DNA of 64,000 nucleotides from Bacteroidetes bacterium GWF2_38_335. Its GTDB lineage: Bacteria; Bacteroidota; Bacteroidia; Bacteroidales; GWF2-38-335. Positions 26,989 through 36,717 of the stretch are shown piece by piece; position 1 is the first letter of the stretch, and each line of letters opens with the position of its first letter. Where the stretch lies: the NCBI GenBank assembly GCA_001769535.1, contig MEOH01000013.1:17838-81837 (forward strand), read 5' to 3'. The notes beneath the pieces were generated by a model that saw only the letters and a program-made list of their open reading frames with translations, had not been told where the DNA came from and did not search any database. The position numbers and the translations under genes were made by a program.

Positions 26989-29900
26989 TTAGACTATTTT
27001 AACTAAGAATTCAGAAATCTTCGGATAATAAGTAATGTACTTACACAATGTTCCGAAGGAAATATTAATCAATACCGTTACATCTGTCGCCTCAATATTA
27101 TTTTCAAGTTCGGATAATTTGCTCAAGGGAATAAAGCTTTCAGCCAGGAGAGATTCACCCTGAAGTGCACCCTTTTTCCTGATTAAAACTGATCCGTGTC
27201 TGACAATTAGAATATCATTTTGTCTGCACACAGTATTCAGATTTATTTTATCACCCGGGTTCATCCTAATTTCTTTTGATTCCTCAGCAATTTCGAGTAA
27301 AACTTCCTCATCAACAAACTCAAAAAGTGTTGTGTTTTTTAGAAAAACCACATGATGATACAACAGATTGTCGGTTTCTTTTGATTTTAATACCTTAACA
27401 AGGCTGTTTCTTTTATGGATGTCAAGTCTTTCAAGACATTCGTTATAAAACCTGGGATCATTCCTGAATATTACACGAGCCGCGAGTTCGCTTAACAGTT
27501 TATCATTGTTAAAAAGCTGGGCAACAATATCTTTACTGATATTAAGGTTATCAATACTGTTTAAACTGTTTATGGCAATTGCCTTTACCCACCTGCCGAT
27601 GAGATTTAAATCACGGTTAATTAATGAATTGAGTAATTCAATGTTTTCCATTCGTTCAAGCGGGAAATGATCCTGAAAACGGCGAACACGTTCAACATCT
27701 GAAATATCTTCAAAAATGATCAGAAGTAATGGTTTAACACTCTCTTCGATAAACATATCAAGCAACTCAAGTGCAAAACTGATTCCTTCGGAAGTATCAA
27801 GTTCCAGATTTTCCCTGACATGCAAAACAGACTGTGGGTTGTAGGCTACCGAAAGGATCAGTAAAATATTTTCATGATTTTTTCTAATCTCTTTTTCAAT
27901 GGCTTTTGCAACATCCGAAAAAGTTTCTGTATCGCGTATGTTAATGAGAATGTTCAGGTTCCATGCATTAATACGAATATTCTCAACAAGCAGAATGTTC
28001 AGATGTGCCTTTTCCTCAGAAGTTGTAGCAAAATACCCGCACTTTCTCAGTGAATTGCATGCCTCAATTACTATTTCGTTGTTGTAATAGTTAAGTTTGT
28101 TCAATAAAAATTTAATTGATTGCTCCCCTCCTATTGCTCCAAAAAGTTTGATAATCTGCAGCTGAACCTTATGATTTAGTCCTGATTTGTAGAAGTACTG
28201 GTCAGCTTGGCCCAGCACATCCTTGCCATAGGCGAGCATTGCTTCATAGGCGTAAATGTGATAGAGGTCTGTACCAAGGTAATCAACAATAGCAGGAATA
28301 AAGTCCTTGTCTTTAATAACTGAAGCAGCTTTTATTGCAGCGATACGTACTTCGGGAAAAATATCCCTGAGAAGTACGACCAGGTACTTTGATAAATTTT
28401 CGTCTTTGCAATATGCCAGAATATTTGCCGCCATAACTTTATCACCGGGATAAACAGAGCTGACCAATTCGGCAATCAGGGTTCTTAAAGTTGCCGGCTC
28501 AGTTTTTTCTTTGAAGTGTTTGAGTATTTCTGTGGCATCTGACTTAAGCAATTCATTTTTTTCATTTTTTATGTATTGCTGCAATGTTCCGGCCAATTGA
28601 AACTGCTGTTCCGTGCTAATCCTCTGAAGAATTGCTTTTGACATTTCCTCTTTTCCTGAAAAAAGTGCAGATTCACAGAAGCCGTTATAGTTTAAGGGTG
28701 TGAGTTCCTTGGCAAAATCAAGCATTACATTTGCGTTTAAAGGAAGCGTATTGCTTTTTAAATAATCAGCAATCTGATCATTTAATATGTTTCGTTCTTC
28801 AGGTTCTTTAGCTTGTATATTGCCCTGTGATTTATCAAGAGTAACCTCGAGAGAAAACCTGTATTCCCTGTGCAACCGAATTGCAACAAAAACCCAGGCA
28901 ATGGCAATGGCAATGAGAAAAAACAAGTAATGCACCGGTTGAAAAAATTCAAAAAGACCTAAAATCATCAAAGTCAATCCGGACAAAATCGCAGCAATTT
29001 CATTTACCATACCGTCAACAGCCACCTGGACTCTGTGCCTTATTGACACGTCCATGGACTGATACAAAATTTTAAGGGATGGCACTTCGATACCGCTTTT
29101 AAGGGAAACAGATAATAATCGGCCAAGGGAAATCAGCAGAAAAAACAACATGAAACTGGATGATTCGATGGTATTTCCAAAAAAGATTCCCACAACAATT
29201 GCCATTAGAATGCATATACCGAGAATGAAAGAAGGTAAAATAAGATTAAGTTTCAATCCATAAACCTTGGTAAGTTTTGAGTAGGCGAAAGTTTTAAAGA
29301 GAAGAGTAAAAGTTAAAAGAGCCGCATTAAACATACCTAAAAAAGTCAGGTATTCGCCTTCGCCCGAGTATTTTGCTTTTGTAACGGGTAAAAATGAATA
29401 AAACATGAAAAAAGCGGCAAGCATTGAAAGTATCACAAAAAATGTCATTGCCCGAACATACTTGCTTTTAAACAAGCTAATCAGGTTGCCTGAATCATTT
29501 GAGGATTTACTTTTTTTGATACGGTCTTTATTCAGGTCAAATTTACTGCTTATAACAATCTGGATTACCAATGCACAAATAATGCTAACTGAAGAAATAA
29601 AAAGCAGGTTCTTTGTATCGGTAAGCCATGTCAATAACACCGGAACCATTAAACTGATGGTAATCATCCCGATAATCTGACCAGAGTCGATAAGACTGAA
29701 TAGTCTTTTTCCCTGACGAAGGGAAAACAATCTGGTTGCCATACCCCAAAACCCTACAAGGCCAAGCAGGTTAAGAGGGCCCATCATAACAAAAACCAGA
29801 AATACCAAAAATTTATTTGAAGTCAATTCGAATCCCAGTCTCAACATAAGTGTAATCAGAGAGATTGTAATTAAATTGATTACAATTAGTTTCGAAAAAG

Positions 29901-30144
29901 GTAATATCGACTGCAGTTTTGAATACCCGGCGGTTAGGGCAAATCCAACCAAACCGGAAACAAGAAAAGCTTTTGACAGCATTTCCTCGCCATAGGTATC
30001 CATAAACATGGCAGTAGAGGTAATGTCAAAAATGGAAAGAAAAACTCCTAAAAAGACTGTCTGTAGTAATAAGAGATAAACTGCCTGTTGTTCATCATCC
30101 TTAATATTCAAGGACTTGTTAATTATTTTAGCTATGGATGCCAT
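26989..30144 (-). CDS. Nucleotide-transporter-like MFS protein fused to HEAT repeats and a cNMP-binding-like domain
   Basis: In this 1051-residue protein, residues about 20-425 carry about 12 membrane segments with a layout like the Npt1/Npt2 ATP/ADP translocase family (GPLNLLGLVGFWGMATRLFSLRQGKRLFSLIDSGQIIG). Residues about 480-900 are alpha-helical HEAT-like repeats (DIFPEVRIAAIKAASVIKDKDFIPAIVDYLG). Residues about 945-1051 resemble a cyclic-nucleotide-binding fold (EIRMNPGDKINLN, then DILIVRHGSVLIRKKG). The canonical phosphate-binding cassette of cNMP domains is not obvious, so ligand binding is uncertain. It is the first gene of the operon behind the promoter near 30360. Membrane sensing is plausible; nucleotide transport is not demonstrated. 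Confidence 0.75.
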   Translation of the reverse strand: MASIAKIINKSLNIKDDEQQAVYLLLLQTVFLGVFLSIFDITSTAMFMDTYGEEMLSKAFLVSGLVGFALTAGYSKLQSILPFSKLIVINLITISLITLMLRLGFELTSNKFLVFLVFVMMGPLNLLGLVGFWGMATRLFSLRQGKRLFSLIDSGQIIGMITISLMVPVLLTWLTDTKNLLFISSVSIICALVIQIVISSKFDLNKDRIKKSKSSNDSGNLISLFKSKYVRAMTFFVILSMLAAFFMFYSFLPVTKAKYSGEGEYLTFLGMFNAALLTFTLLFKTFAYSKLTKVYGLKLNLILPSFILGICILMAIVVGIFFGNTIESSSFMLFFLLISLGRLLSVSLKSGIEVPSLKILYQSMDVSIRHRVQVAVDGMVNEIAAILSGLTLMILGLFEFFQPVHYLFFLIAIAIAWVFVAIRLHREYRFSLEVTLDKSQGNIQAKEPEERNILNDQIADYLKSNTLPLNANVMLDFAKELTPLNYNGFCESALFSGKEEMSKAILQRISTEQQFQLAGTLQQYIKNEKNELLKSDATEILKHFKEKTEPATLRTLIAELVSSVYPGDKVMAANILAYCKDENLSKYLVVLLRDIFPEVRIAAIKAASVIKDKDFIPAIVDYLGTDLYHIYAYEAMLAYGKDVLGQADQYFYKSGLNHKVQLQIIKLFGAIGGEQSIKFLLNKLNYYNNEIVIEACNSLRKCGYFATTSEEKAHLNILLVENIRINAWNLNILINIRDTETFSDVAKAIEKEIRKNHENILLILSVAYNPQSVLHVRENLELDTSEGISFALELLDMFIEESVKPLLLIIFEDISDVERVRRFQDHFPLERMENIELLNSLINRDLNLIGRWVKAIAINSLNSIDNLNISKDIVAQLFNNDKLLSELAARVIFRNDPRFYNECLERLDIHKRNSLVKVLKSKETDNLLYHHVVFLKNTTLFEFVDEEVLLEIAEESKEIRMNPGDKINLNTVCRQNDILIVRHGSVLIRKKGALQGESLLAESFIPLSKLSELENNIEATDVTVLINISFGTLCKYITYYPKISEFLVKIV

Positions 30145-30355
30145 TATTTACGACTTTAAAAACAAACTTTGATTCAATGTTGCATCCCTGTAAAATTCCA
30201 GAACCTATAAAAAGCAGATCATTCAAAAATAACACATATAAAACTGTTAACCAGTTGGTTGATGTACTAAAAACTTTCATTTTTTTATTATTTCTTTTAC
30301 ATACCAGGATGTATAAAACTTTGAATATTTAAATCTTAACTCTCGTGTTAGACAA

Positions 30356-30363
30356 CAAATATA
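30356..30363 (-). promoter_or_regulatory. -7 element (TATATTTG) for the 30.1-9.0 kb operon
   Basis: This is an exact TAnnTTTG match on the minus strand, about 210 nt before the first ATG (30144). The -33 region is a T-run without a clean TTTG. Transcription from here would give a 5' leader of about 200 nt. Confidence 0.45.
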
Positions 30364-30454
30364 GTATTTTACTTTATTAAAAAAATACTATTTGTCAATA
30401 AATTTTACTGATAAAAAAGTACTTGGATACTGCAATTTGAAACTTGAAAGAATT

Positions 30455-30489
30455 AATCAACAATCATGCTGAATGCTTGCATGTTGATT
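30455..30489 (-). terminator. Imperfect stem-loop downstream of the SDR gene
   Basis: The arms AATCAA..CATGC and GCATG..TTGATT form a stem with a bulge about 26 nt after the SDR stop. No clear T-run follows on the minus strand, so it is only a weak terminator candidate. Confidence 0.3.
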
Positions 30490-30514
30490 TCACTTTATTG
30501 GTAAAGGTTTCGGA

Positions 30515-31204
30515 TTAAAAATCATTAAAAACAACCTGGATTATTTTTCCATTATTTTTGTAATGACCGTTAAGAGAAAAATCAAAAATATATTCTGCCA
30601 TTTTTTCTGCAGATACTGAAGCCGATAATCCGGGAAAGGCATTTTCAAACATTTCGGTTTGTGCTGAACCAAGAGCAAGGCAGTTACAGGCAATGTCTTT
30701 ATCTTTTAGTTCAACCGCAAGACATTCTGATAAAACTGAAATTGCAGCTTTGCTGGCGCTGTAAATTGACAAACCCGGAAACTTCACACTTCCCTGCACG
30801 CCGCCCATACTTCCAATATTCACAATATGCGACTTACCTTTTATTGAAAATAATGGTATCAATTCTTTAATCAGAATAACCGGAGCGAATACATTTACTT
30901 CGAACATTTCTTTAATATGTTCAATGTCAATATCTTCAAAGTTATTTTTATAAAGCATTCCGGCATTATTGATGAGAATATCAACATGATTAAATTCTGA
31001 AAAAACTCTTTTTACCAATTCATTATTTTTCACATTAATTTCAGACAAATCAAACGCAATTGGCAGCAAATTTGTAAACTCAAGTTTTTCAAGCCGGGAA
31101 ATATCTCTGGAAACTGCAATAATTCTATTGTCTGGTATTTTGGCAAACTTTTTGGTTAACTCAAATCCTATCCCCTTTCCTGCTCCTGTAATTATGATGT
31201 TCAT
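30515..31204 (-). CDS. Short-chain dehydrogenase/reductase
   Basis: The 229-residue cytoplasmic enzyme has the classical SDR elements: the cofactor loop TGAGKGIG at residues 6-13, NNAG at 79-82, catalytic Ser132, and Tyr148-x3-Lys152 (YSASK). An Arg33 after the second strand (SRD) is the type that often favours NADPH. The length suits a minimal SDR such as a 3-oxoacyl-ACP-reductase-like or aldehyde/ketone reductase. It lies 42 nt after the PrsW-type gene on the same strand. The substrate cannot be told from sequence. Confidence 0.88.
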   Translation of the reverse strand: MNIIITGAGKGIGFELTKKFAKIPDNRIIAVSRDISRLEKLEFTNLLPIAFDLSEINVKNNELVKRVFSEFNHVDILINNAGMLYKNNFEDIDIEHIKEMFEVNVFAPVILIKELIPLFSIKGKSHIVNIGSMGGVQGSVKFPGLSIYSASKAAISVLSECLAVELKDKDIACNCLALGSAQTEMFENAFPGLSASVSAEKMAEYIFDFSLNGHYKNNGKIIQVVFNDF

Positions 31205-31246
31205 TTTGCGTTTTTTAAATCAATTTTTTGTATTCAACAATTTTTT

Positions 31247-31936
31247 CTATGCAGTATTTCTCTTTGAATTGAAAGGTGAATCCTTCACGTGCCATTTTAT
31301 TCTTCTTAAGCCAAAAAACCACATAAAAATAATAAACGGAATAAATAAAAGCAACAGGGTTTCATCCTTTGCCATTAGAATAAAATCATAAAATCCATGT
31401 AGCAGGAAAGGCATTAAAAAAGCTAAAAACAAATTTACCCCCCTATGTCCAGATAAAAATTTTGCACGTCCCAGATAAAAACCCATGGCAACACCGAATA
31501 GCATGTGCCCGGGAACAGCGGTAAATGCACGTACAATTCCAACCTGAAAATGATCACTGTTTCCATAGACATAAAAAATATTCTCGACAAGGGCAAATCC
31601 CATTGAAATAAAAACAGCATAGACAATCCCATCCATTTTTTCATTGAAATTTTTTCTACCCCAGATAAATATCATGAAAATCAACAACTTGAAAATTTCC
31701 TCACTGAATGATGCAACAAAAAAAGCAGTGTAAAAAGCTTTACCAAATTGACCATCAAAAATATAATCGTAACCAGAAACATACCTTTCAAGAAATATTA
31801 TTGGCACAACGGAAATAGCTCCGCCAAGCATGGCAAGCAACAATAAACCTATAGGTTCCCTTTCATATTTATCTCTGAAATACACATACAGAGCCAAAAT
31901 AATTACCGGAGCTAAAGCCAAAATAAGGTATTGCAT
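31247..31936 (-). CDS. PrsW-family intramembrane protease
   Basis: The start was placed at the second Met (31936, MQYLILALAP), because the longer frame to 31990 adds a polar stretch before the first helix. The protein of about 229 residues has eight or so hydrophobic segments and the PrsW motifs: the glutamate pair in SFSEEIFKLL, ALVENIFYV, the RAFTAVPGHMLFG segment and the late HGFYDFIL. In Bacillus subtilis PrsW cleaves the anti-sigma factor RsiW; in other bacteria its target is unknown. No anti-sigma factor is in the window. It is divergent from the exported metallopeptidase-like gene at 32040. Confidence 0.85.
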   Translation of the reverse strand: MQYLILALAPVIILALYVYFRDKYEREPIGLLLLAMLGGAISVVPIIFLERYVSGYDYIFDGQFGKAFYTAFFVASFSEEIFKLLIFMIFIWGRKNFNEKMDGIVYAVFISMGFALVENIFYVYGNSDHFQVGIVRAFTAVPGHMLFGVAMGFYLGRAKFLSGHRGVNLFLAFLMPFLLHGFYDFILMAKDETLLLLFIPFIIFMWFFGLRRIKWHVKDSPFNSKRNTA

Positions 31937-32039
31937 ATAAGAATTTTTAATAAAAATATGCGTTTTAAAGTTTTCATGCAAACGAATCAATTATTTTCGG
32001 CAAAATTTTTGTATTTTTATTGGGAAACATGAATTACAA

Positions 32040-32840
32040 ATGGCACAAAAATTTAGAAAAAACGGACTGATTTTATTACTGGTACTTATATGCAGTGTTG
32101 CCAAATCTCAAAATTACTGTATAGATACTGTTTCCGGTATTCCGCTTCAGGTAATAGCCGATGAAAACATTTTTCCTGATTCATGGACTGTTTCTCCGAT
32201 AAGCGGAAGGGCTGAATCGCTTGACAGTGCTGAATTTGAAAGAACAAAAGAAATTTTCAGAAAAGCACTGTTAAAGTATCCTGAAGAAGTGCTTCAAAAA
32301 AATATCATCAGGGTATATGCTTTTAAATACCTTGAATTTTACGGAACCGAATACGGCGGAACCAGTTCATCAAATGCAGTTTACATGACAAACGACGGCA
32401 TTGAAAACGGATACTCTGACGATTATGTTGAGCGTGTTTTTCATCATGAATTTTCAAATATTCTTATGCGCAATTATCCCGAATATCTTGACAAAGATGC
32501 ATGGTACAAATTAAACGGACCTGATTTTTCCTACGGAACCGGTGGTGTTGATGCATTATTGAACAATACAAGCAGCTCAGAATTTGATTCCATTTACCAT
32601 AATAGCGGGTTTTTAACCCAATATTCAGTTTCTGCTTTTGAAGAGGATTTCAATACCACCTGTGAATATTTGTTTTGTCCAAAATATGAAATAAAAGAAA
32701 TTATCAAAAATTATGAATCTATCAGAATGAAATTTGATATTACAATTAAATTCTATGAACAAATCGACCCTTTCTTTTCTAAAGATTTCTTTGATTCAAT
32801 AATATATTTGGATCCGGTTTACTTAGACGACTCTGAGTAA
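32040..32840 (+). CDS. Putative zinc-metallopeptidase-like exported protein with altered motif
   Basis: The 266-residue protein has a signal peptide (MAQKFRKNGLILLLVLICSVAKS). Its middle resembles the Bacteroidota putative zinc-binding metallopeptidase family (Peptidase_Mx1-like): YVERVFHHEFSNILMRNYP, then an Asn/Gly-rich loop with WYKLNGPDF, and later GFLTQYSVSAFEEDFN. In a working HExxH site the second His would be where the sequence has Asn (HEFSN), so catalysis is doubtful. It may be an inactive relative, or a subfamily with a different ligand. It is monocistronic and divergent from the PrsW-family gene. The window holds no SusD-like gene nearby. Confidence 0.6.
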   Translation: MAQKFRKNGLILLLVLICSVAKSQNYCIDTVSGIPLQVIADENIFPDSWTVSPISGRAESLDSAEFERTKEIFRKALLKYPEEVLQKNIIRVYAFKYLEFYGTEYGGTSSSNAVYMTNDGIENGYSDDYVERVFHHEFSNILMRNYPEYLDKDAWYKLNGPDFSYGTGGVDALLNNTSSSEFDSIYHNSGFLTQYSVSAFEEDFNTTCEYLFCPKYEIKEIIKNYESIRMKFDITIKFYEQIDPFFSKDFFDSIIYLDPVYLDDSE

Positions 32841-33245
32841 AATGAAATTTCTGGCTTCGTCAATACACCCCATCTTGTTTTTTTCACAGGGTTGCACTGT
32901 GTTTCACCCTGTGGTGTTACAAATCGGTCTTTCAGACCTTAAACTCAGATGATGCAAGGGCAAAGCCCTGGGATTGTGTCCGCGTAGGGTGAAATAAAAT
33001 GCAACCCTATGCGAAAAAAGCTATTGTAATACAAAGGGTTGCACTGTGTTCTATCCTCTTGTTTTGCTAGTGCGCCTCCCAATTCTCAATTTAGTTTTTA
33101 ATATCTACTTGTTAATAGCATTTTTAATTTACTTAGTTGATAAACTCATCTAATAAAAAGTTTGTTTTCTCAAATTTCACAACTGTTTAACGCTTCCATA
33201 CCCAAATATTATTTAATATTGGCGCGAAAAGATTAAGCAACCAAA
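32841..33245. repeat. Intergenic mini-hairpin cluster (second copy of the family)
   Basis: Hairpins: CACAGGGT / ACCCTGTG (32885-32913, 13-nt loop), GGTCT-TTC-AGACC (32926-32938) and AGGGC-AAA-GCCCT (32957-32969). A 16-bp direct repeat AGGGTTGCACTGTGTT lies at 32888-32903 and 33035-33050, with an inverted GCAACCCT at 33001-33008. The TTC loop and the CACAGGG stem resemble members of the 2.3-3.1 kb cluster. No gene is seen. The last 150 bp are AT-rich and probably hold the promoter of the GH18 gene. Confidence 0.6.
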
Positions 33246-36200
33246 ATGAAAATACTACTTATTATTTCTATTGCCTTAATGGCCCTAAAAGTTAATGGAC
33301 AGGAATCCAACTTTAAAACCGTTCATCAGGAAGAAGCAGAATATTATAATAATCAGATATTTGATGGAGATTATAGCACGATAAATATTCCTGCTGATAT
33401 AAGCTCACCAAAAGAAAAAGCATGTTCCCTCGAAAAAATCGTTTATGGATGGCATCCTTACTGGATGAACGGACTGGAAGCCAATTACGACTGGTCAATG
33501 CTCTCTCATCTTTGCTATTTTGGCTATGAGGTAAATCCTGCAGATGGCGGAACATCTGATTCCCATAACTGGTTAACAACTTCGGTTGTAACTAATGCTC
33601 AAAATGCCGGAGTAAAAGTTCATCTTTGTGCAACCATGTTTTCTGACCATGCCACTTTTTTTGGAAGCACTGCAGCAAAACAAAATTTAATCAACAATCT
33701 TATTTCCTATGTGAATTCAAGAAATGCTGATGGTGTCAACATTGATTTTGAAGCTGTACCTTCTACCCAATCGGCAAACCTTACCGCTTTCATGATTGAC
33801 CTTTGCAACCAGATGCACGCTGCCATTCCCGGCTCCCAGATAACCATTGCCCTACCTTCTGTTAACTGGAGCGGAACCTTTGATGTAGCCTCCATGGCTC
33901 CATATGTTGATATTTTTATCATCATGGGATATGATTATTATTATGGGGGAAGTACCACTGCCGGACCAACAGGCGGATTGTACAATCTGACTTCTACCTA
34001 TACTTACTGCCAGTCGAAATCCATTAATTACTATCTGGATGCAGGAGTTCCCGCCAGCAAACTGGCACTTGGAGTACCTTATTACGGAAGGGAATATGTT
34101 ACCGCCGGGGCCACTCCGCCTTCATCTGTAACCGGAGCATCAACCACCCGGACTTACAAATACATTATGGCTAATTCAACAGGTTATTATAATCAATCGG
34201 CCAAATTATGGGAAAACAATTGTTTCTCACCTTACTGGGCTTATAATGATGGAAACTGGAATCAATGCTTTATTGATGATGTTATGAGTTTGGGCAAACG
34301 GTACGACATGGTTAACAGGCGCGGTTTGGCCGGAATCGGCATCTGGTGTCTTGGAAACGACGATGGGTATAGCGATTTGTGGAACCTGATTTCAGATAAG
34401 TTTTCAAACTGTGCCACCACACCCTGCACCGATTCCATTTTTGATATGGGCGGTCCGGCATGGAATAATTATGACAACGAGGTTTATACCTATACCATCT
34501 CTCCCACCGACGCCACATCACTTACCTTGAACTTTGAAAACTTTGAACTCGAAGCAGGGTACGATTCTCTTTGGCTGTATGACGGACCATCTATTGCTTC
34601 TCCGCTTATAGGAGGATATTCAGGAACCACCTCTCCGGGGCTGATCAGCACAACAGGAAACTCACTTACCGTTAGATTTTACTCGGACAATGCCACAACA
34701 CGAACCGGATTTAAAGCAGTATGGCAATGCATCTACGACAATATAGTTCCAACCACATCCATTTCAGCCAGCACCTGGGTTACAGATGATTTTACTGCCA
34801 CCTTTACTGACAATGATAATTTAGCTCTTGGTGAGCTTTATTACCAGGTTTTGGATAATAATGGAATCGAATGGAGGGCAAACAACAGCCGTGGGTTTTT
34901 CAATGATAATTTTAGTGCAGTCATTCATCCGGATTGGCAGCAGGTATCAGGTACCTGGGTGATTAATTCGGGCCGGCTGAATCAAACAGTTGAAGCGAAT
35001 TCAAATACCAACATCTACGCTCCGGTAACTCAGGATGACTCAGAAACATGGCTATTCCACTGGCAGATGAACATCGGGGGAAGCGGAACAAACCGCCGTG
35101 CCGGACTTTATTTTTTCAGCGATGATGCCAGCATGGATCAAAGGAACAATGCCTATATGATCTACTTCAGGGTTGATAATAATAAATGCCAGATTTACCG
35201 GGCAACAGATAACGCTATTGTCATTCAAACCGACGATGATTGCACCGTTGCAGCCAACACGTTTTACGATTACAAAGTAACCTATAACCCTACATCTGGC
35301 GAAATTAAAGCGTATCAAAATAATGTGCTCGTATCATCATGGATTGATCCTGACCCTCTGACGGCAGGCAGTTTTATATCTTTAAGAACCGGCGATTGCA
35401 ATGTTTTGTATGATGACCTAAAGATTTATAAATCAAGGGCAAATACCTCTGATATTTCTGTTGGCGAAGTGTCTTCGGATGAGGTAAGGTATCAAAATTC
35501 AGCACCCACTTCACCTTCATGCAGAATCAAATCGGTGGTTATTGATGAGAGTGAAAACTGGTCGGTTATTGCAGGATTGGATGTAAATGTGGACTGGACT
35601 CCGCCGGTTAACGGAGGGTTTATCAACGATGGAATTTCAACTGATTTGGACACTACAACAGTTACAAACGAATTGTCGGCAAACTGGGAAGCAGCTGCGG
35701 ATGTTAATTCAGGAATTTTGCGTTATATGTATGCTATTGGCGACGGGCCCGGATTGACCAATATTGTTGGCTGGACCGATGCAGGTACTGATGTTTCTGT
35801 TACCCATAGCGGACTTAGTCTGACTTACGGCACAACCTATTATTTTCAGGTGAAAGCGCAAAATAATGCATACCTTGAATCGGCAGCTATTCAATCTGAC
35901 GGCATTTACATTAAGCCACCGGTAACCTTGCCTGATGCGGGCTTTTCAACCCTTTCGACAACCTATTGCACAGGTGAAGAAATCCAGTTTATTAACACCT
36001 CGTCAGATGCAACTTCATCATTTTGGACATTTGAAGGAGGAACACCCGGAACAAGCGACATTTCAAACCCTGTAATTATTTATGACAATCCGGGGACATA
36101 CGGCATTAAACTGGTTGTCAGCAATAGTTTTGGAAGCGATTCAGTTGAAATTTCAGATTACATCACCATTATTCCTTCACCGGTAGCCGGTTTCACAGTA

Positions 36201-36710
36201 AACACCACCGAAGGGGATGTGCCACTGATGACACTTTTCACAAACAATTCGGTGAATTCCACATCCTATTTATGGGATTTTGGAGATGGAAGCACCTCAA
36301 CAGATCTTAATCCGTACCATTATTATAATGAGCCGGGAGTTTACAGCGTAAGTCTTACAGCATTTGGGGGAGATTGTCCGGAAAACGTTGTTTTATACAC
36401 CGACTATATCACCGTCAATGATACAATTACTTATACGGAAAACATTTCCAACGGAACTTCAGTTTCAGTATATCCAAATCCCTTTAAAGACAAATTAAAC
36501 ATTCTATTGGATGGTTATGAAGGAAAAAAAATCAGCATTATTTTGACCGATATATTGGGGAAAGTGTCAGAATATAGTGTCATACCTGAAAATAATGAAT
36601 TTGAATTGCCCCTTGAAATAAACGGCTTGGGGGAAAGTGGAATAATCATGCTTCAGGTTTATTCTGAAAATGAAATGATTATCAGTACGAAACTCGTCAG
36701 GATAAATTAA
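33246..36710 (+). CDS. Secreted GH18 glycoside hydrolase with CUB, PKD and T9SS tail
   Basis: The 1154-residue protein has a signal peptide (MKILLIISIALMALKVNG). A GH18 barrel spans about 64-390: strand VYGWHPYW, then catalytic motif D162-GVNIDFE-169 with Glu169 as proton donor, and a later MGYDYYYGG. A CUB-like domain (about 395-495) follows, then a concanavalin-like region, a fibronectin-III-like region, two PKD domains (SFWTFEGG, LWDFGDGS) and a T9SS tail (VSVYPNPFKDKLNILL). GH18 enzymes cut beta-1,4 bonds next to N-acetylglucosamine, either in chitin or in the chitobiose core of N-glycans. With the glycoprotein locus nearby, an endo-beta-N-acetylglucosaminidase role is possible, but a chitinase-type role is equally open. 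It is exported to the cell surface. Confidence 0.85.
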   Translation: MKILLIISIALMALKVNGQESNFKTVHQEEAEYYNNQIFDGDYSTINIPADISSPKEKACSLEKIVYGWHPYWMNGLEANYDWSMLSHLCYFGYEVNPADGGTSDSHNWLTTSVVTNAQNAGVKVHLCATMFSDHATFFGSTAAKQNLINNLISYVNSRNADGVNIDFEAVPSTQSANLTAFMIDLCNQMHAAIPGSQITIALPSVNWSGTFDVASMAPYVDIFIIMGYDYYYGGSTTAGPTGGLYNLTSTYTYCQSKSINYYLDAGVPASKLALGVPYYGREYVTAGATPPSSVTGASTTRTYKYIMANSTGYYNQSAKLWENNCFSPYWAYNDGNWNQCFIDDVMSLGKRYDMVNRRGLAGIGIWCLGNDDGYSDLWNLISDKFSNCATTPCTDSIFDMGGPAWNNYDNEVYTYTISPTDATSLTLNFENFELEAGYDSLWLYDGPSIASPLIGGYSGTTSPGLISTTGNSLTVRFYSDNATTRTGFKAVWQCIYDNIVPTTSISASTWVTDDFTATFTDNDNLALGELYYQVLDNNGIEWRANNSRGFFNDNFSAVIHPDWQQVSGTWVINSGRLNQTVEANSNTNIYAPVTQDDSETWLFHWQMNIGGSGTNRRAGLYFFSDDASMDQRNNAYMIYFRVDNNKCQIYRATDNAIVIQTDDDCTVAANTFYDYKVTYNPTSGEIKAYQNNVLVSSWIDPDPLTAGSFISLRTGDCNVLYDDLKIYKSRANTSDISVGEVSSDEVRYQNSAPTSPSCRIKSVVIDESENWSVIAGLDVNVDWTPPVNGGFINDGISTDLDTTTVTNELSANWEAAADVNSGILRYMYAIGDGPGLTNIVGWTDAGTDVSVTHSGLSLTYGTTYYFQVKAQNNAYLESAAIQSDGIYIKPPVTLPDAGFSTLSTTYCTGEEIQFINTSSDATSSFWTFEGGTPGTSDISNPVIIYDNPGTYGIKLVVSNSFGSDSVEISDYITIIPSPVAGFTVNTTEGDVPLMTLFTNNSVNSTSYLWDFGDGSTSTDLNPYHYYNEPGVYSVSLTAFGGDCPENVVLYTDYITVNDTITYTENISNGTSVSVYPNPFKDKLNILLDGYEGKKISIILTDILGKVSEYSVIPENNEFELPLEINGLGESGIIMLQVYSENEMIISTKLVRIN

Positions 36711-36717
36711 AAAACCA

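Larger units (their letters stand above)
30145..30514. other. 370-bp intergenic region
   Basis: It holds the operon promoter candidate at 30356-30363, an imperfect inverted repeat at 30455-30489, and an otherwise plain AT-rich sequence. I see no gene. Confidence 0.5.
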
